DNA of 64,000 nt from Brevundimonas vesicularis (GTDB lineage Bacteria > Pseudomonadota > Alphaproteobacteria > Caulobacterales > Caulobacteraceae), in NCBI RefSeq assembly GCF_014204545.1, contig NZ_JACHLJ010000001.1, positions 1-64,000 on the forward strand, in the 5' to 3' direction. This document shows positions 18,555-28,400 of this stretch, piece by piece (position 1 is the stretch's first letter; the number at the start of each line of letters is the position of its first letter). The notes beneath the pieces were generated by a model that worked only from the letters and a program-made list of their open reading frames with translations, made no database searches and had not been told where the DNA came from. Made by a program: the position numbers and the translations under genes.

Positions 18555-21105
18555 CGACTGTTCCTTCCACTTTCTCGGGAATGACGAATTCTCCCACCAC
18601 TGCGCCCTGGATCACCAGGCGATAGCGACCCGGAGCCAGGCCATCGGCGACGAAGCGCCCGGAGCGGTTGGTGAAGAAGGGTTTGCCCTCGGCATCGGCC
18701 GGCGCGCCTGCCGCCTGAATGACGCCGCCGGCCAGAGCGACCGGCCCATTGGCGGACATCAGCACGCCTCGCGCGGTGCGTGACGCATCGCTACCCACCA
18801 CGAAGCGGTAACCGTTGCCGTAGCCGGGGAAGATGTTGATGACGCCGCTGCCCAGGTCATAGCCCTGCGGCAGCGGATCGGCCTCGATCTCGTAGCGATT
18901 GACGCCATAGCCGCGATCCAGCCCGACCAGAGCTGGGCCCAGCCATCCGCTGTGCGCAACCGTATAGCCGCTGGAGTCCGTCAGCTTGATGCGCGAACGG
19001 GACAGGGTAGGGTGGGGCGTTGCGATGACGAAGCCCTCGCGCGCGGAACGTCCGACGCCAAAGGCGCCGCCGGCGTAACCGATCATCGTCGACATTCGCC
19101 ACAATGACTCCTGGCGCGTGACCCCACCGGGTTCGGACGAAACCAGCCGGTTCGATACGAGTTCGGCGTCGAACCGATTATTGATGTAGCGCAGGTCCGC
19201 CGTGATCGCTTGGTTGGTCCGATCTTGCGACAGCCGAAGGTCGCCGCTCAAGTCGTTAAGGCGGCCCGAAGATGCGCGTGACACCCCAACCTCACGCAGG
19301 TCGTTGTCGCTGTCGTAGCGCGCGGTGGTGCTCCAGCGCCCGCCGAAGCGTGACGTGAGCGTCAGTCCGAAGCGGTCCTCGTCGCGGCCATCTTCGGTGG
19401 ACCCGCGCTGCCAGGCCAGATTGACCGCGAAACGACGGAACGTGCGGCCCAGGCCCAAGCTGAAATCGGTGCGATCTTTTTGTTCGCGACGTTTTACGAA
19501 GGCGACGCCGCCGCTGATCGAATAATCACGAAAACGCACCAGCAGCCGCGCGGCGGCGCGCCATTTCTCGTTGTTGAACGCGGACGGATCGAAGGCGCTC
19601 TGAAAATAGCGGCTGGTCGCCTGGGCCGAGGCTACAAGGCGCGCATCAACGGTCTTGCCCAAAGTCCTTTCGAGGAGATAGTCGACAGAGGCGACGTAGC
19701 CGTTTTTTCCGGTGTCGCCGTTGTGGCTGGCGGCGCTGCTCAGCTGGATCAGACCCAGTTTGGAACCCCATGTCGCTATCGCCCCGGCTTGCCCTTTTCG
19801 GTCGGCGATCTGAGCGTTGACGCCGACGGTCAGAACATCGGACAGCCCTTTGCGAACAAAGCCGCTCGCGGCCAACGTCGAGCCGTACTGGAGATCTCCG
19901 CCTTCTTCCAGCAGTCCAGCCGACACCCCAAAATCCAACACGCCGCGATCCAACAGCCCGGCGCCGCCGAACAGGTCGAACACAGCGATCTCGCGCCGAC
20001 CGCTGTCGTCTTCGACGAGCAGGCGAACCGTGTTGGCGCCTTGCGCGAAGGGAAAGTCGCCAATGGAATAGGGGCCGGCGTCCAGGCGAATCCGTTCCGT
20101 CACCACGCCGTTGACCTCGACGACGACCAAGGCCGGGCGGTCCAGGATAAACTGGCGGCGCCCTGCGGGACGCACGTTCTGGAAGGGTCGAATGGTTGAA
20201 TACGCGCGTGCGGCCGATAGCCCCAAAAACCTCTGCGAGCCCTGAAAACTGTCGATGGGGGGCGCGAACTCGCCGGCGGTCAGACGTACAGCGGATTTGA
20301 AGATGTCCTTGGTCAGACGGATTTCGCGGCGCTGCCAGCGGCCTTGCCTGTTATTCCCGTCGTAATCGACGCCGGTTGTCAGCGTGACGCCGTCAAACCC
20401 GCCGAAGTTGGCGAAAAAGTCGACGCCGCCCTGTAGCGGCGAGAAACGAGTGTCGGTGTGGGAGTAGAGTTGGGCCAAGGTGATATTCGCGCCGGCCGAA
20501 AAGTCCGCCGGTTGATCGAAGGCGGCAGGGTCGATCACCGGGGTCTGGGAGAAGCCGACATCGCGCCGTGCTCGGCTTTCCGGCGTGGATGTCGCCACGA
20601 AGGTCAGAGACAGGGGATCGAAGGTTAGGGAGAAGGTGTCGGTGACAAGGTCCGCCATATTGACCTTGGTCTGTGTCGCGATGCGGCCTGACAGGGTGGT
20701 GGAGAGTTCGGACCCGATCTGAGGCTTCAACAGGTCCAGCAGGGCTGTCGCATCCACCAATCCCTGGCCCTGGGCGTCGACCGAGCCGCTGATGTCGCCA
20801 AGATATTTGCCGTCGAGCGTTAGCGGCCCCTGGATCGGCGTGAAAACCGAGGACGGCCTGACCGAAGCAGACTGGTCCTGAATGGGCGGCGAAGCTTCGG
20901 TGACTGGGCCTTCGCTTTCGTCTCGATCGATGGCTACGACGGCGGAGTAGTCCGGCGGGGCCGTGCGCATGACCTCATCGGTCAGCACGACGGGAGCGGC
21001 ATGCGCCACGGTAGCCAATCCGCCCCCCATGCAGGCGACGGCCCCGATGCGGCGAAAAGCGGTTCGCGCGCCGGACCGCCCGCGCTTGAGGGACCTGCGG
21101 GCCAC
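18517..21105 (-). CDS. Outer-membrane usher of a chaperone-usher pilus
   Basis: This 862-residue protein matches the fimbrial usher plan: an N-terminal periplasmic domain, then a large beta-barrel with a plug. The central segment reads GEFAPPIDSFQGSQRFLGLS, then FILDRPALVVVEVNGVVTER and GPYSIGDFPFAQGANTVRL. C-terminal Ig-like domains follow (LAGGVIQAAGAPADAEGKPF, SGRFVADGLAPGRYRLVIQG). A signal sequence is present (IGAVACMGGGLATVAHA). It folds and secretes chaperone-bound subunits across the outer membrane. Its start is GTG at 21105, ten bases past the chaperone stop. The closest subtype is probably alpha/CS1-like or archaic rather than classical FimD, but this is inferred from layout. Confidence 0.85.
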   Translation of the reverse strand: MARRSLKRGRSGARTAFRRIGAVACMGGGLATVAHAAPVVLTDEVMRTAPPDYSAVVAIDRDESEGPVTEASPPIQDQSASVRPSSVFTPIQGPLTLDGKYLGDISGSVDAQGQGLVDATALLDLLKPQIGSELSTTLSGRIATQTKVNMADLVTDTFSLTFDPLSLTFVATSTPESRARRDVGFSQTPVIDPAAFDQPADFSAGANITLAQLYSHTDTRFSPLQGGVDFFANFGGFDGVTLTTGVDYDGNNRQGRWQRREIRLTKDIFKSAVRLTAGEFAPPIDSFQGSQRFLGLSAARAYSTIRPFQNVRPAGRRQFILDRPALVVVEVNGVVTERIRLDAGPYSIGDFPFAQGANTVRLLVEDDSGRREIAVFDLFGGAGLLDRGVLDFGVSAGLLEEGGDLQYGSTLAASGFVRKGLSDVLTVGVNAQIADRKGQAGAIATWGSKLGLIQLSSAASHNGDTGKNGYVASVDYLLERTLGKTVDARLVASAQATSRYFQSAFDPSAFNNEKWRAAARLLVRFRDYSISGGVAFVKRREQKDRTDFSLGLGRTFRRFAVNLAWQRGSTEDGRDEDRFGLTLTSRFGGRWSTTARYDSDNDLREVGVSRASSGRLNDLSGDLRLSQDRTNQAITADLRYINNRFDAELVSNRLVSSEPGGVTRQESLWRMSTMIGYAGGAFGVGRSAREGFVIATPHPTLSRSRIKLTDSSGYTVAHSGWLGPALVGLDRGYGVNRYEIEADPLPQGYDLGSGVINIFPGYGNGYRFVVGSDASRTARGVLMSANGPVALAGGVIQAAGAPADAEGKPFFTNRSGRFVADGLAPGRYRLVIQGAVVGEFVIPEKVEGTVDVGEIRTSPPSP

Positions 21106-21114
21106 CGCCGGCCC

Positions 21115-21864
21115 TCACAGCAGCACGATGGAAGCGGTGAGGTCGCCGGATGCCGATGCGGCGAGGGCCGCCGGTATCTTCACCTGCCGCGTGGCGCCGC
21201 CGGCGATCACGCTGACCTGTCCGACATCCACTTCGGCGGCCGGTATCTCATGCGACTGTCCGTCCGCCGTCTTCAGGATGATCCTGGACTCACGGATATA
21301 GGCGAAGCCGGTCCCTGAGTTGTGGGCGGTCAGGATGACGTCGCCGTTCGGCTGGCGCGACACCGCGGTAACCTGCACTTCGGCACGCGCCCTGGGCGGG
21401 GCCACGAACACGTAGGTGTTGATGGTGAAGGCGACCTGTATGTCAGCGCCGACGCCGCCGTCGCTGGGCGTTGTCTGCATGTTGATCGGCAACTGGGCCG
21501 CGCGGACCAGATACATACGGCCCTCTTCGGTAGCGTCGCCCGTGTAGCGGACCTGGATCACCTGCTCGCGATTGGCCGGGATGACGGACTGGACAGGAAA
21601 CACCGTGATGTCTTTGTCGTCTTCGACCAAAGACCGGGCGCCGTCAGCACCGACCTGCATGCGATAGGTCTCGATTTCGACCGTCGCCGGTGTGGCGCTG
21701 TCGTTCCTGACGGTCATCCGATAGCTGGCCCCATTGCCGGACGGCGTGATCTTCGAGATCATGGGCGACACGTCCATGGCCTTGGCCGGTGCTGTCGCGC
21801 CTGCCATCAGGACTGTCGTTAAAGCCGTTGCGGCCGCCAGTGTCGCGAATACACGACGTGTCAT
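21115..21864 (-). CDS. Periplasmic pilus chaperone (PapD-like)
   Basis: This 249-residue exported protein has a signal peptide (ATALTTVLMAGATAPAKA) and the Ig-like fold of pilus chaperones. It opens with MDVSPMISKI and shows the conserved VRNDSATPATVEIETYRM strand. The segment NREQVIQVRYTG, just after FPVQSVIP, corresponds to the subunit-binding strand region. It binds pilin subunits by donor-strand complementation and delivers them to the usher. It is the second gene of the operon, about 80 nt after the pilin-like gene. Confidence 0.82.
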   Translation of the reverse strand: MTRRVFATLAAATALTTVLMAGATAPAKAMDVSPMISKITPSGNGASYRMTVRNDSATPATVEIETYRMQVGADGARSLVEDDKDITVFPVQSVIPANREQVIQVRYTGDATEEGRMYLVRAAQLPINMQTTPSDGGVGADIQVAFTINTYVFVAPPRARAEVQVTAVSRQPNGDVILTAHNSGTGFAYIRESRIILKTADGQSHEIPAAEVDVGQVSVIAGGATRQVKIPAALAASASGDLTASIVLL

Positions 21865-21942
21865 TGTTGCCCCCGTTGTGTTGTCAGACTTCTCACGAAG
21901 AAGCAGGGGCCGTCCGAGGGCGGCCCCTGCATTTCGCGACGA

Positions 21943-22533
21943 TCAAGCGGGATCGAGCGAGAAGGTGAAGGTTTCCGTATAGGTTCCAGCCGGGGCCGAG
22001 GCGGCGCCGGGACCCGAGGGGGAGGCCGCGCAACCCGAAGAGCCGGGGTTGCTCGGATCGCCCTGCGTTCCGCCCACACCGCTGCCGCCGGGGACGTTGT
22101 AGCAGAGGTTCAGGAACAGATCGCCGAAGACGCCGTCAGCCAATTTCTGGCTGTAGCCGCCAGAGTTGGTGACCTGGGCAGCTTCGCCGGGATAGGTGTC
22201 GTTGGCCGCAAAGCCCAGGCTGGGGATTTCCGGCACGGACAGATCCCAATCGTAGTTGATCAGCTTGCCTGCCGCCGACTTGAAGTCGCCGTTGGCGGCG
22301 CTTGATGTCAATTTGGCGCCGCTGGCGGCGTTGCACGACATCCGCAATGTGGTGACCTTCTGACGTACGCCGTTGGCGACCGCGACGTTTCCGCCCGCAA
22401 CATTGGCCAAGCCGATGCCGCAGAAGTTGGTCACGGTGGTCGAGACGGTCACATTGGTCTGTGCGCTCGACACAGCCGGCATCGCCAGCAAGGCCGCGGC
22501 GGCAGTCGCCGCCGCAATAATATAGGTCCGCAT
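21943..22533 (-). CDS. Major pilin-like subunit of the chaperone-usher operon
   Basis: This 196-residue exported protein has a signal peptide (MRTYIIAAATAAAALLAMPA, cleavage near SSAQ). Its cysteines (FCGIG, MSCNA, LCYNV, SGCAA) could form disulfides as in other pilins. A Gly/Ser/Pro-rich stretch (about 150-180) precedes the final beta strand (YTETFTFSLDPA). I chose ATG at 22533 because a strong GGAGG lies 5-10 bases upstream (22538-22543). First position in the operon fits a major structural subunit. The sequence itself is not one I recognise. Confidence 0.68.
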   Translation of the reverse strand: MRTYIIAAATAAAALLAMPAVSSAQTNVTVSTTVTNFCGIGLANVAGGNVAVANGVRQKVTTLRMSCNAASGAKLTSSAANGDFKSAAGKLINYDWDLSVPEIPSLGFAANDTYPGEAAQVTNSGGYSQKLADGVFGDLFLNLCYNVPGGSGVGGTQGDPSNPGSSGCAASPSGPGAASAPAGTYTETFTFSLDPA

Positions 22534-22922
22534 AATATCCTCCAGCTTTTCAATATTTTCCCGCCCAATAAGACTGGGAGGGCGCCACAATGTCGTGGCG
22601 TCGTCATCTATTCACCGCTGGAGGCGGCGTCGCATCGTCAAAGACACTATCGATGATTGCTTAGTTGATGCGCGCATCAATATTGGTAGTGCGAGGACAC
22701 ACCTTGAAGCTGCGCCAGCGTGTTGGTGTGAACGTTCGACGCAACTCGGCGAGCGGCATTGGGCCGGATCGGCTTGGACGGCCGTCAATCACCAAACTCG
22801 GGTATGTCAATTGGCCCGGTCTATGGATAGGACGGTGTGGTGAACTGCGCTTGAGAACGCTCGACGCTTGAAATGGCTGTTCACGTGTCGAGCATCGAGG
22901 CCCAGCCACGAGGGAGGGTTCG
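22534..22922. promoter_or_regulatory. Divergent control region between pilus operon and LuxR-type regulator
   Basis: These 389 bases separate the minus-strand pilus operon from the plus-strand regulator and must carry both promoters. A short inverted repeat, cgccac-N6-gtggcg (22583-22600), lies about 50 nt upstream of the pilin start and is a candidate operator. The regulator's own ribosome-binding site is strong (gagggaggg, 22910-22918). No other structure was seen. Confidence 0.4.
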
Positions 22923-23579
22923 ATGATTGTAGGCGTGACGGGATTTCTCGCTGTTGGAAGTGAGATCGGCGACTGCGATCCAAGACAGGCGCACCTGAAC
23001 TTCGATCTTGACGCCGAGCGCATACCGCCTTGGTCTCGCGCCATCGCGGCCTGGGTCAACATCGACCCCCGCGCCAGGATGTTGCTGTCACGATCGGGAC
23101 GCATCGGCTGGGCGAACGAAGCCGCCTACCGCATGTTGAACGACGCCGGCGTTTTCCGGCTCATTGGCGACCATCTTGTCTCAGACAGTACTCAGACGGC
23201 TGCAGCGCTGGCGCGCCTTCTGAGAGACGCTGTGCCCGGGCAAGCGATTTATGCGGTCACATCGACGGATGCCGACCGACAATGGCTTTTGCGCTGCCAA
23301 CAGCTGATCGCGGGCGATGACGACAGCATAGGGTTTGCCGCACACCGAATGGCGGACCGTGTTTCGTACGAAGCAATGCTCCAAATTCACCATTTGACAC
23401 CCTGCGAAAAACACATCGTGACGATGATGTTGGCGGGGATGGAGACAGGACGTATTGCTCAAAAGCAGGACATCTCCATCGAGACACTGCGCACTCACAT
23501 CAAGCATGCCTATCGCAAGTTGGCGGTCAGCAGTCGTGGCGAACTGTTCGCCAAGGCCGTGGACTTCGCGGGTCTCTAG
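22923..23579 (+). CDS. LuxR-family HTH transcriptional regulator
   Basis: This 218-residue protein has a C-terminal LuxR helix-turn-helix (about 155-215; LTPCEKHIVTMMLAGMETGR then DISIETLRTHIKHAYRKL). The N-terminal half is PAS-like (RMLLSRSGRIGWANEAAYRM). Its build parallels the regulator at 16734-17405. It is transcribed away from the pilus operon, and a strong ribosome-binding site precedes the ATG. It probably controls the adjacent pili, but that is by position only. Confidence 0.82.
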   Translation: MIVGVTGFLAVGSEIGDCDPRQAHLNFDLDAERIPPWSRAIAAWVNIDPRARMLLSRSGRIGWANEAAYRMLNDAGVFRLIGDHLVSDSTQTAAALARLLRDAVPGQAIYAVTSTDADRQWLLRCQQLIAGDDDSIGFAAHRMADRVSYEAMLQIHHLTPCEKHIVTMMLAGMETGRIAQKQDISIETLRTHIKHAYRKLAVSSRGELFAKAVDFAGL

Positions 23580-23808
23580 GGCTGAAAGCAGTCTTTCCGG
23601 CGCGCGATCTGGGCGGTCAAGGTTTCGGACTTCGGCCACGACATGGTCGCCAAACCCTTCCATCAGCCGCTGAGCGTAGTGCTTATGACGAAAGCGTTGC
23701 CGGCTGCAGCATCCGTACGCCTTATACCTCGCCTTGTCGCTGCGTGTTTCAAGCACCAATTTTGACGGAAACGGCCTCGCGACGCATCGTCCCCTGGAGG
23801 GGAAATCG
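23580..23808. other. Intergenic region upstream of the ECF sigma gene
   Basis: About 230 bases with no recognisable coding frame. It should contain the promoter for the sigma/anti-sigma pair; no clear ECF-type element was found by eye. Confidence 0.35.
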
Positions 23809-24381
23809 GTGATTCACGGCGGCGGAAAATCGGAGCACGCAAGAGTTCGCTGGTTGGGGCAGGAAATACTGCCCCACGAGCAGGATGTTCGTGCTTGGCT
23901 TCGGCGATCGCTTGTGACCTCCAACGATGTCGATGATGTCATTCAGGAATCGTATTGCCGATTGGCCAACCTGAAGGCGGTGGAGCAGATCGAAAGTCCT
24001 CGCGCCTATTTCTTCCAGACCGCGCGGTCTGTCGTGCTTGAGCAGATGCGCCGTGCCAGGATTGTCCGGATCGACGCTGTGACGGAAATCGACGCCCTGC
24101 GCATCGAGTGGGACGAACCGTCACCCGAGCGTATCGCCGGGGGGCGCAAGGAACTCGAACGCGTAATGAAGATCGTCGCCACATTGCCCGAACGCAGCCG
24201 ACGCATCTTTGAGATGCGCCGCGTAATGGGGTTGTCGCAAAAGGAAATCGCGCGCCAGTTGGGCGTGTCGGAGAACGTGGTCGAGAATGAAGCCGCACGC
24301 GGGTTGAAAGCCGTTCTGGCAGGCTTGGCCCAGGCTGACGCCAATGTCGCCCCATCATCGACCGGGGAGCGGCGCGCATGA
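23809..24381 (+). CDS. ECF sigma factor (FecI-like)
   Basis: This 190-residue ECF sigma factor has region 2 (HEQDVRAWLRRSLVTSNDVD then DVIQESYCRLA, about 20-55) and region 4 (LPERSRRIFEMRRVMGLSQK, about 130-165). It is the first gene of a sigma / anti-sigma / TonB-receptor unit and overlaps the FecR gene by 4 nt. GTG at 23809 is chosen over the upstream TTG 23734 because ctggagggga sits about 7-15 bases before it. It presumably directs RNA polymerase to the downstream receptor promoter when the receptor signals. Confidence 0.88.
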   Translation: MIHGGGKSEHARVRWLGQEILPHEQDVRAWLRRSLVTSNDVDDVIQESYCRLANLKAVEQIESPRAYFFQTARSVVLEQMRRARIVRIDAVTEIDALRIEWDEPSPERIAGGRKELERVMKIVATLPERSRRIFEMRRVMGLSQKEIARQLGVSENVVENEAARGLKAVLAGLAQADANVAPSSTGERRA

Positions 24382-25322
24382 GCCGTGAAGCCTCCACAGA
24401 GATCGACGCGGCAGCAGCCAACTGGGCCGCTCGACTGGACGCAAATGCGATGAGCGCGTCCGACCAAGCCGCTTTGGACGACTGGCTGGCTGGCGACAGC
24501 CGTCGTGAGGGCGCCTTGTGGCGGGCGCGAGCGGTCATCGGTTTGATGGTCAATCCCGCGCCTGAGGCTGAGGTGTACCGTGCGCCAGCCAAGCCTGATC
24601 GACGCATACTGCTTGGGGGAATGGGCTTGGCGGCGGCAGTTGCGGCCGGGCTCGTCCTGACGCCGGTCTTGTCGCGCCAACGTTACCGCACCCTGGTGGG
24701 TGAAATCCGCCGTGTGCCGCTCGTCGATGGGTCGATGGCGGCGATAAACACCGACACGACTTTGGACATCCGCTTTCAGAAGGCCGAACGCGCCGTGACC
24801 CTCGATCAGGGAGAGGCTTGGTTTCAGGTCGCAAAAGATCGAGCGCGGCCTTTCGTTGTGGCGGCGGGCGATGTCCGCGTCCAAGCGGTCGGCACGGCCT
24901 TCTCCGTTCGCCGCAAGTCCAGCGGGGCCGAAGTTCGCGTGACGGAAGGCGTTGTGGAGGTCTGGAGCGACAAGGGCGCTGGAAAAGTGCGTCGGCGCGT
25001 CTCGGCGGGTGAACAGGTGTTCGTCAGCGACCAGGCCGGTGCGTCCAGCCCGGTGAAGCGTCCGCTGGAAATGGACCGGGCTCTGTCTTGGCGCGAGGGC
25101 CAGATTGTCTTGGACGGTGACACGATCGGTGCGGCGGCGGCTGAGTTCAACCGATACAACAACCGCAAGATCGTGATCGTCGATCCTGATCTGGAAGGCC
25201 GCACCGTGGTTGGATGGTTCCGCACCAACGAACCGGAAAGCTTCGCCCAGGCGGTGGGCGTCGCCCATGACGCAAGCGTGAAGGTTGGGGAGCAGGTCAT
25301 CATGCTGGGTGGAGCTGGATAA
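24378..25322 (+). CDS. FecR-family anti-sigma factor / sigma regulator
   Basis: This 314-residue inner-membrane protein has a cytoplasmic N-terminal segment with the family's WAARLDA and LDDWLAGDSRREGAL motifs. A single membrane helix follows (MGLAAAVAAGLVLTPVL, about 82-98). The periplasmic FecR domain (about 110-205) contains GEAWFQVAKDRARPFVVAAG and VQAVGTAFSV. A C-terminal secretin-like segment (FNRYNNRKIVI) follows. It holds or activates the sigma factor in response to the TonB receptor's signalling domain. It is translationally coupled to the sigma gene (ATGA). Confidence 0.9.
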   Translation: MSREASTEIDAAAANWAARLDANAMSASDQAALDDWLAGDSRREGALWRARAVIGLMVNPAPEAEVYRAPAKPDRRILLGGMGLAAAVAAGLVLTPVLSRQRYRTLVGEIRRVPLVDGSMAAINTDTTLDIRFQKAERAVTLDQGEAWFQVAKDRARPFVVAAGDVRVQAVGTAFSVRRKSSGAEVRVTEGVVEVWSDKGAGKVRRRVSAGEQVFVSDQAGASSPVKRPLEMDRALSWREGQIVLDGDTIGAAAAEFNRYNNRKIVIVDPDLEGRTVVGWFRTNEPESFAQAVGVAHDASVKVGEQVIMLGGAG

Positions 25323-25428
25323 TTCTTTTTGGTCCGGCGACGGAAAGTCGGTCGCCGGACATCGAGACTCTCGGAACCCTCGAAGAAGGGTCCGGGAACC
25401 AGGAAACAGAAAAAGGGAGGGCCGACGC

Positions 25429-28400
25429 ATGGCCATGTCGCGAAACCAAGGCGCGAAGGCGTCGCTGATGATCGCCGTCAGCACGATGGCGCTGGCCGGA
25501 GCCGGCGCCGTTCAGGCGCAGGCTCGACAGTTCAATGTCCCTGCGCAGCCTGCCTCGACCGGCGTACCCGCCTTCGCACGCCAAGCGGATCTTCAAATCC
25601 TGGCGTCGACCGACGCGGTCGCAGGACAACGGACCGCCGCTGTGCAGGGCGTCTATTCGGTTGATCAGGGCCTGGGCCGGCTCCTGCAGGGCAGCAACCT
25701 GGTGGTGGCGTCCAACAACGGCCGCACGGCAGTGCTCGCCAGCGCGAGCGTCGCGCCCCAGACCGTCGCCCAGGGGAGCGAGGTCGAAGACCAGGCGGAC
25801 GAAGTTGAAACTATCGTGGTAACCGGTTTCCGTGCGTCACTGGGCAGCGCGCTGACGGCCAAGCGACGAGCCAATGGCGTCGTCGACGTGATCAAGGCCG
25901 AGGATATGGCCGATTTTCCCGACGCCAACCTTGCAGAGTCCATTCAGCGGGTGCCTGGCGTGTCGATCGCGCGCGACGCTGGCGAAGGCCGCCAGATCAC
26001 GGTGCGGGGCTTGGGTCCACAGTTCACGCGCGTCCGCATCAACGGCGTTGAGGGCCAGAGCACCGCGTCGGGTACGGACAGCTCGGGCGGCGCCAACCGC
26101 AATCGAGCCTTCGACTTCAACGTCTTCGCGTCCGAGCTTTTCAACAGCATCACGGTCCGCAAGACCGCCTCGGCCGAAACGGAAGAGGGATCGTTGGGCG
26201 CAACGGTCGATCTGCAGACGGGGCGACCGTTCGATTACGCCGGGGCGAACCTCGTTGTGTCGGGCCAATACGGCTACAATGATCTGTCCCAGAAATGGGA
26301 CCCGCGGTTCGCGGCCCTCGCCAGCAATACCTGGATGGATGGGCGCCTCGGAGCCCTCGTCTCGGTGGCCTACACCAAGCGCCAGCTCCTGGAGGAAGGA
26401 CATGGTTCCGGCGGCTGGCTCAACGGGACCGAGGCCGGCGGCTATAACCCTGCATCACCCTTTGCCAATGCGAGGCGGGCGGATGTCTATACGCCGCGCT
26501 TTCCGCGCTACGGACGGCTGACGCACGATCAGGAGCGGCTGGGTCTGACGGGATCGGTGCAGTTCCGGCCGCAGGAACAGACGTTGATCAATCTTGATCT
26601 GCTCTATTCCGACTTCAAGGCCACGCGTCAGGAGAACTGGCTGGAAGCCCTGTCCTTCGCTCGCAACGCGTCGCAGGGCGGCCGACCAGAGATCATCGTG
26701 CGCGACGGTGTCATCGATGCCAACGGCGACATGGTCTACGGCTTGTTCGATGACGTCGATGTGGAGACGGAAACCCGCTACGACGAACTCGACACCAAAT
26801 ACACGCAAGGGACGCTGAGCCTGGAGCACGCGTTCAGCGACCGGTTCAGGATCAAGGGCCTGGTGGGCTATTCCAAGTCTGATTTCGACAATCCGATCCA
26901 GACGACGGTCATTCTGAACCGCGAAAATTCGGACAACTATTCATACGACTATCGCGAAAACCGAAACGCGCCACTGATCCGGTTCGGCTATGACGTGACC
27001 GACCCGCTGGCCTACAACTTCGGGGCGGCGCGCTCCGAAATCCGCCTGCGCCCGCAGGGCGTCACCAACACGATCAAGACTGCGCAACTTGACGGCGGCT
27101 ACGATCTGACGCCGTCGCTGACGCTGAAGGCCGGGGTGAACTACAAGGAATATGAGTTCGACTCCTGGGCGCTGGCGCGGGTCAACGAGGGCGTGGTGCC
27201 GCAATTGCCTGCTGGCGTGACCCTAGCCAGCCTGACCGAGTTGGTCAGCGGGTTTGGTCGCAATCTTGGCGCACCGAACGGCACCGTCACAAACTGGATC
27301 GCACCGAACCTCAACGCCTTTGCCGACCTGTTCAACATCTACAGCGGCACGGGACTGTTCGAACTCAGCGGCGCCTCCAACGCCAATGCGCGCGGCAACA
27401 TCCGCAATGTGACCGAGAAGGACTCCGCCGCCTATATGCAGCTCGACTTCGACACCGAGCTCGGCGGCGTGCCGGTACGCGGCGATATCGGTGTGCGCTA
27501 CGTCAAGACGAAGCAGAGCTCGACCGGCTATCAACTGGTTGCCGGCGCCGCGCAGCAGACGACCGTTGATCGCGACTATGACGACGTTTTGCCGGCACTG
27601 AATCTGACGGCCGAAGTGACGCCCGACTTCCTGGTGCGGTTCGGCGCCGCCAAGGTCATGACCCGTCCAAACCTGGGCAGTGTGACGCCGGGCGGCAGCC
27701 TCAGCACGGTTGGCGTGTTCAGCGTCAGCTCGGGCAATCCGTACTTGGATCCCATCCGCGCCACGACCTACGACTTGTCGGCGGAATGGTATTTCGCGCC
27801 TGACGCCCTGCTATCTGTCGGCCTGTTCTACAAGGACATCGAAAGCTACATTCAAACCTCTCGAACCTCCCAGCCTTTCAATCAATCCGGCTTGCCGCTG
27901 GAGTTGCTGAACGGCCTGGGTGTTTCGCCCAGCGACGTCTTCCTGTTCAGCCAGCCGGTGAACACCGAGGGCGGTCCGCTGAAGGGGATCGAGGTCAGCT
28001 ATCAGCAGCCCTTCACCTTCCTGCCCGGACCGTTCGACAATCTCGGCGCCATCTTCAACGTCACGCTGGTGGATTCGAAGATCAGCTATATTTCCTCGCG
28101 ATCGCCGACGGGCTTCGTCGAAAATGATCTGCTCGGCCTTTCGAAGACCGCCTACAACGCCACCCTCTATTACGAAGACGATCGGTTCAGCGCCCGCGTC
28201 TCGGCCGCCTATCGCGATCGCTATCTGACCGCGGTCCCCAGCGGCACCAGCACCAATGACATCGATGGCGTGCGTGACATCGTGACGGTGGACGCCTCGG
28301 CCTCCTATGCTTTGACGGACCGCATCAAGGTGACGTTCGAAGGCTTGAACCTGACCGACGCTTTCAATGAGCAATACACGGACAGCCGTCGCGACAGCAT

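Noticed and set aside
24006..25484. Minus-strand frame of 492 codons opposite the sigma and FecR genes
   Set aside because: It is a shadow of two well-supported genes, with no recognisable motif and no ribosome-binding site.
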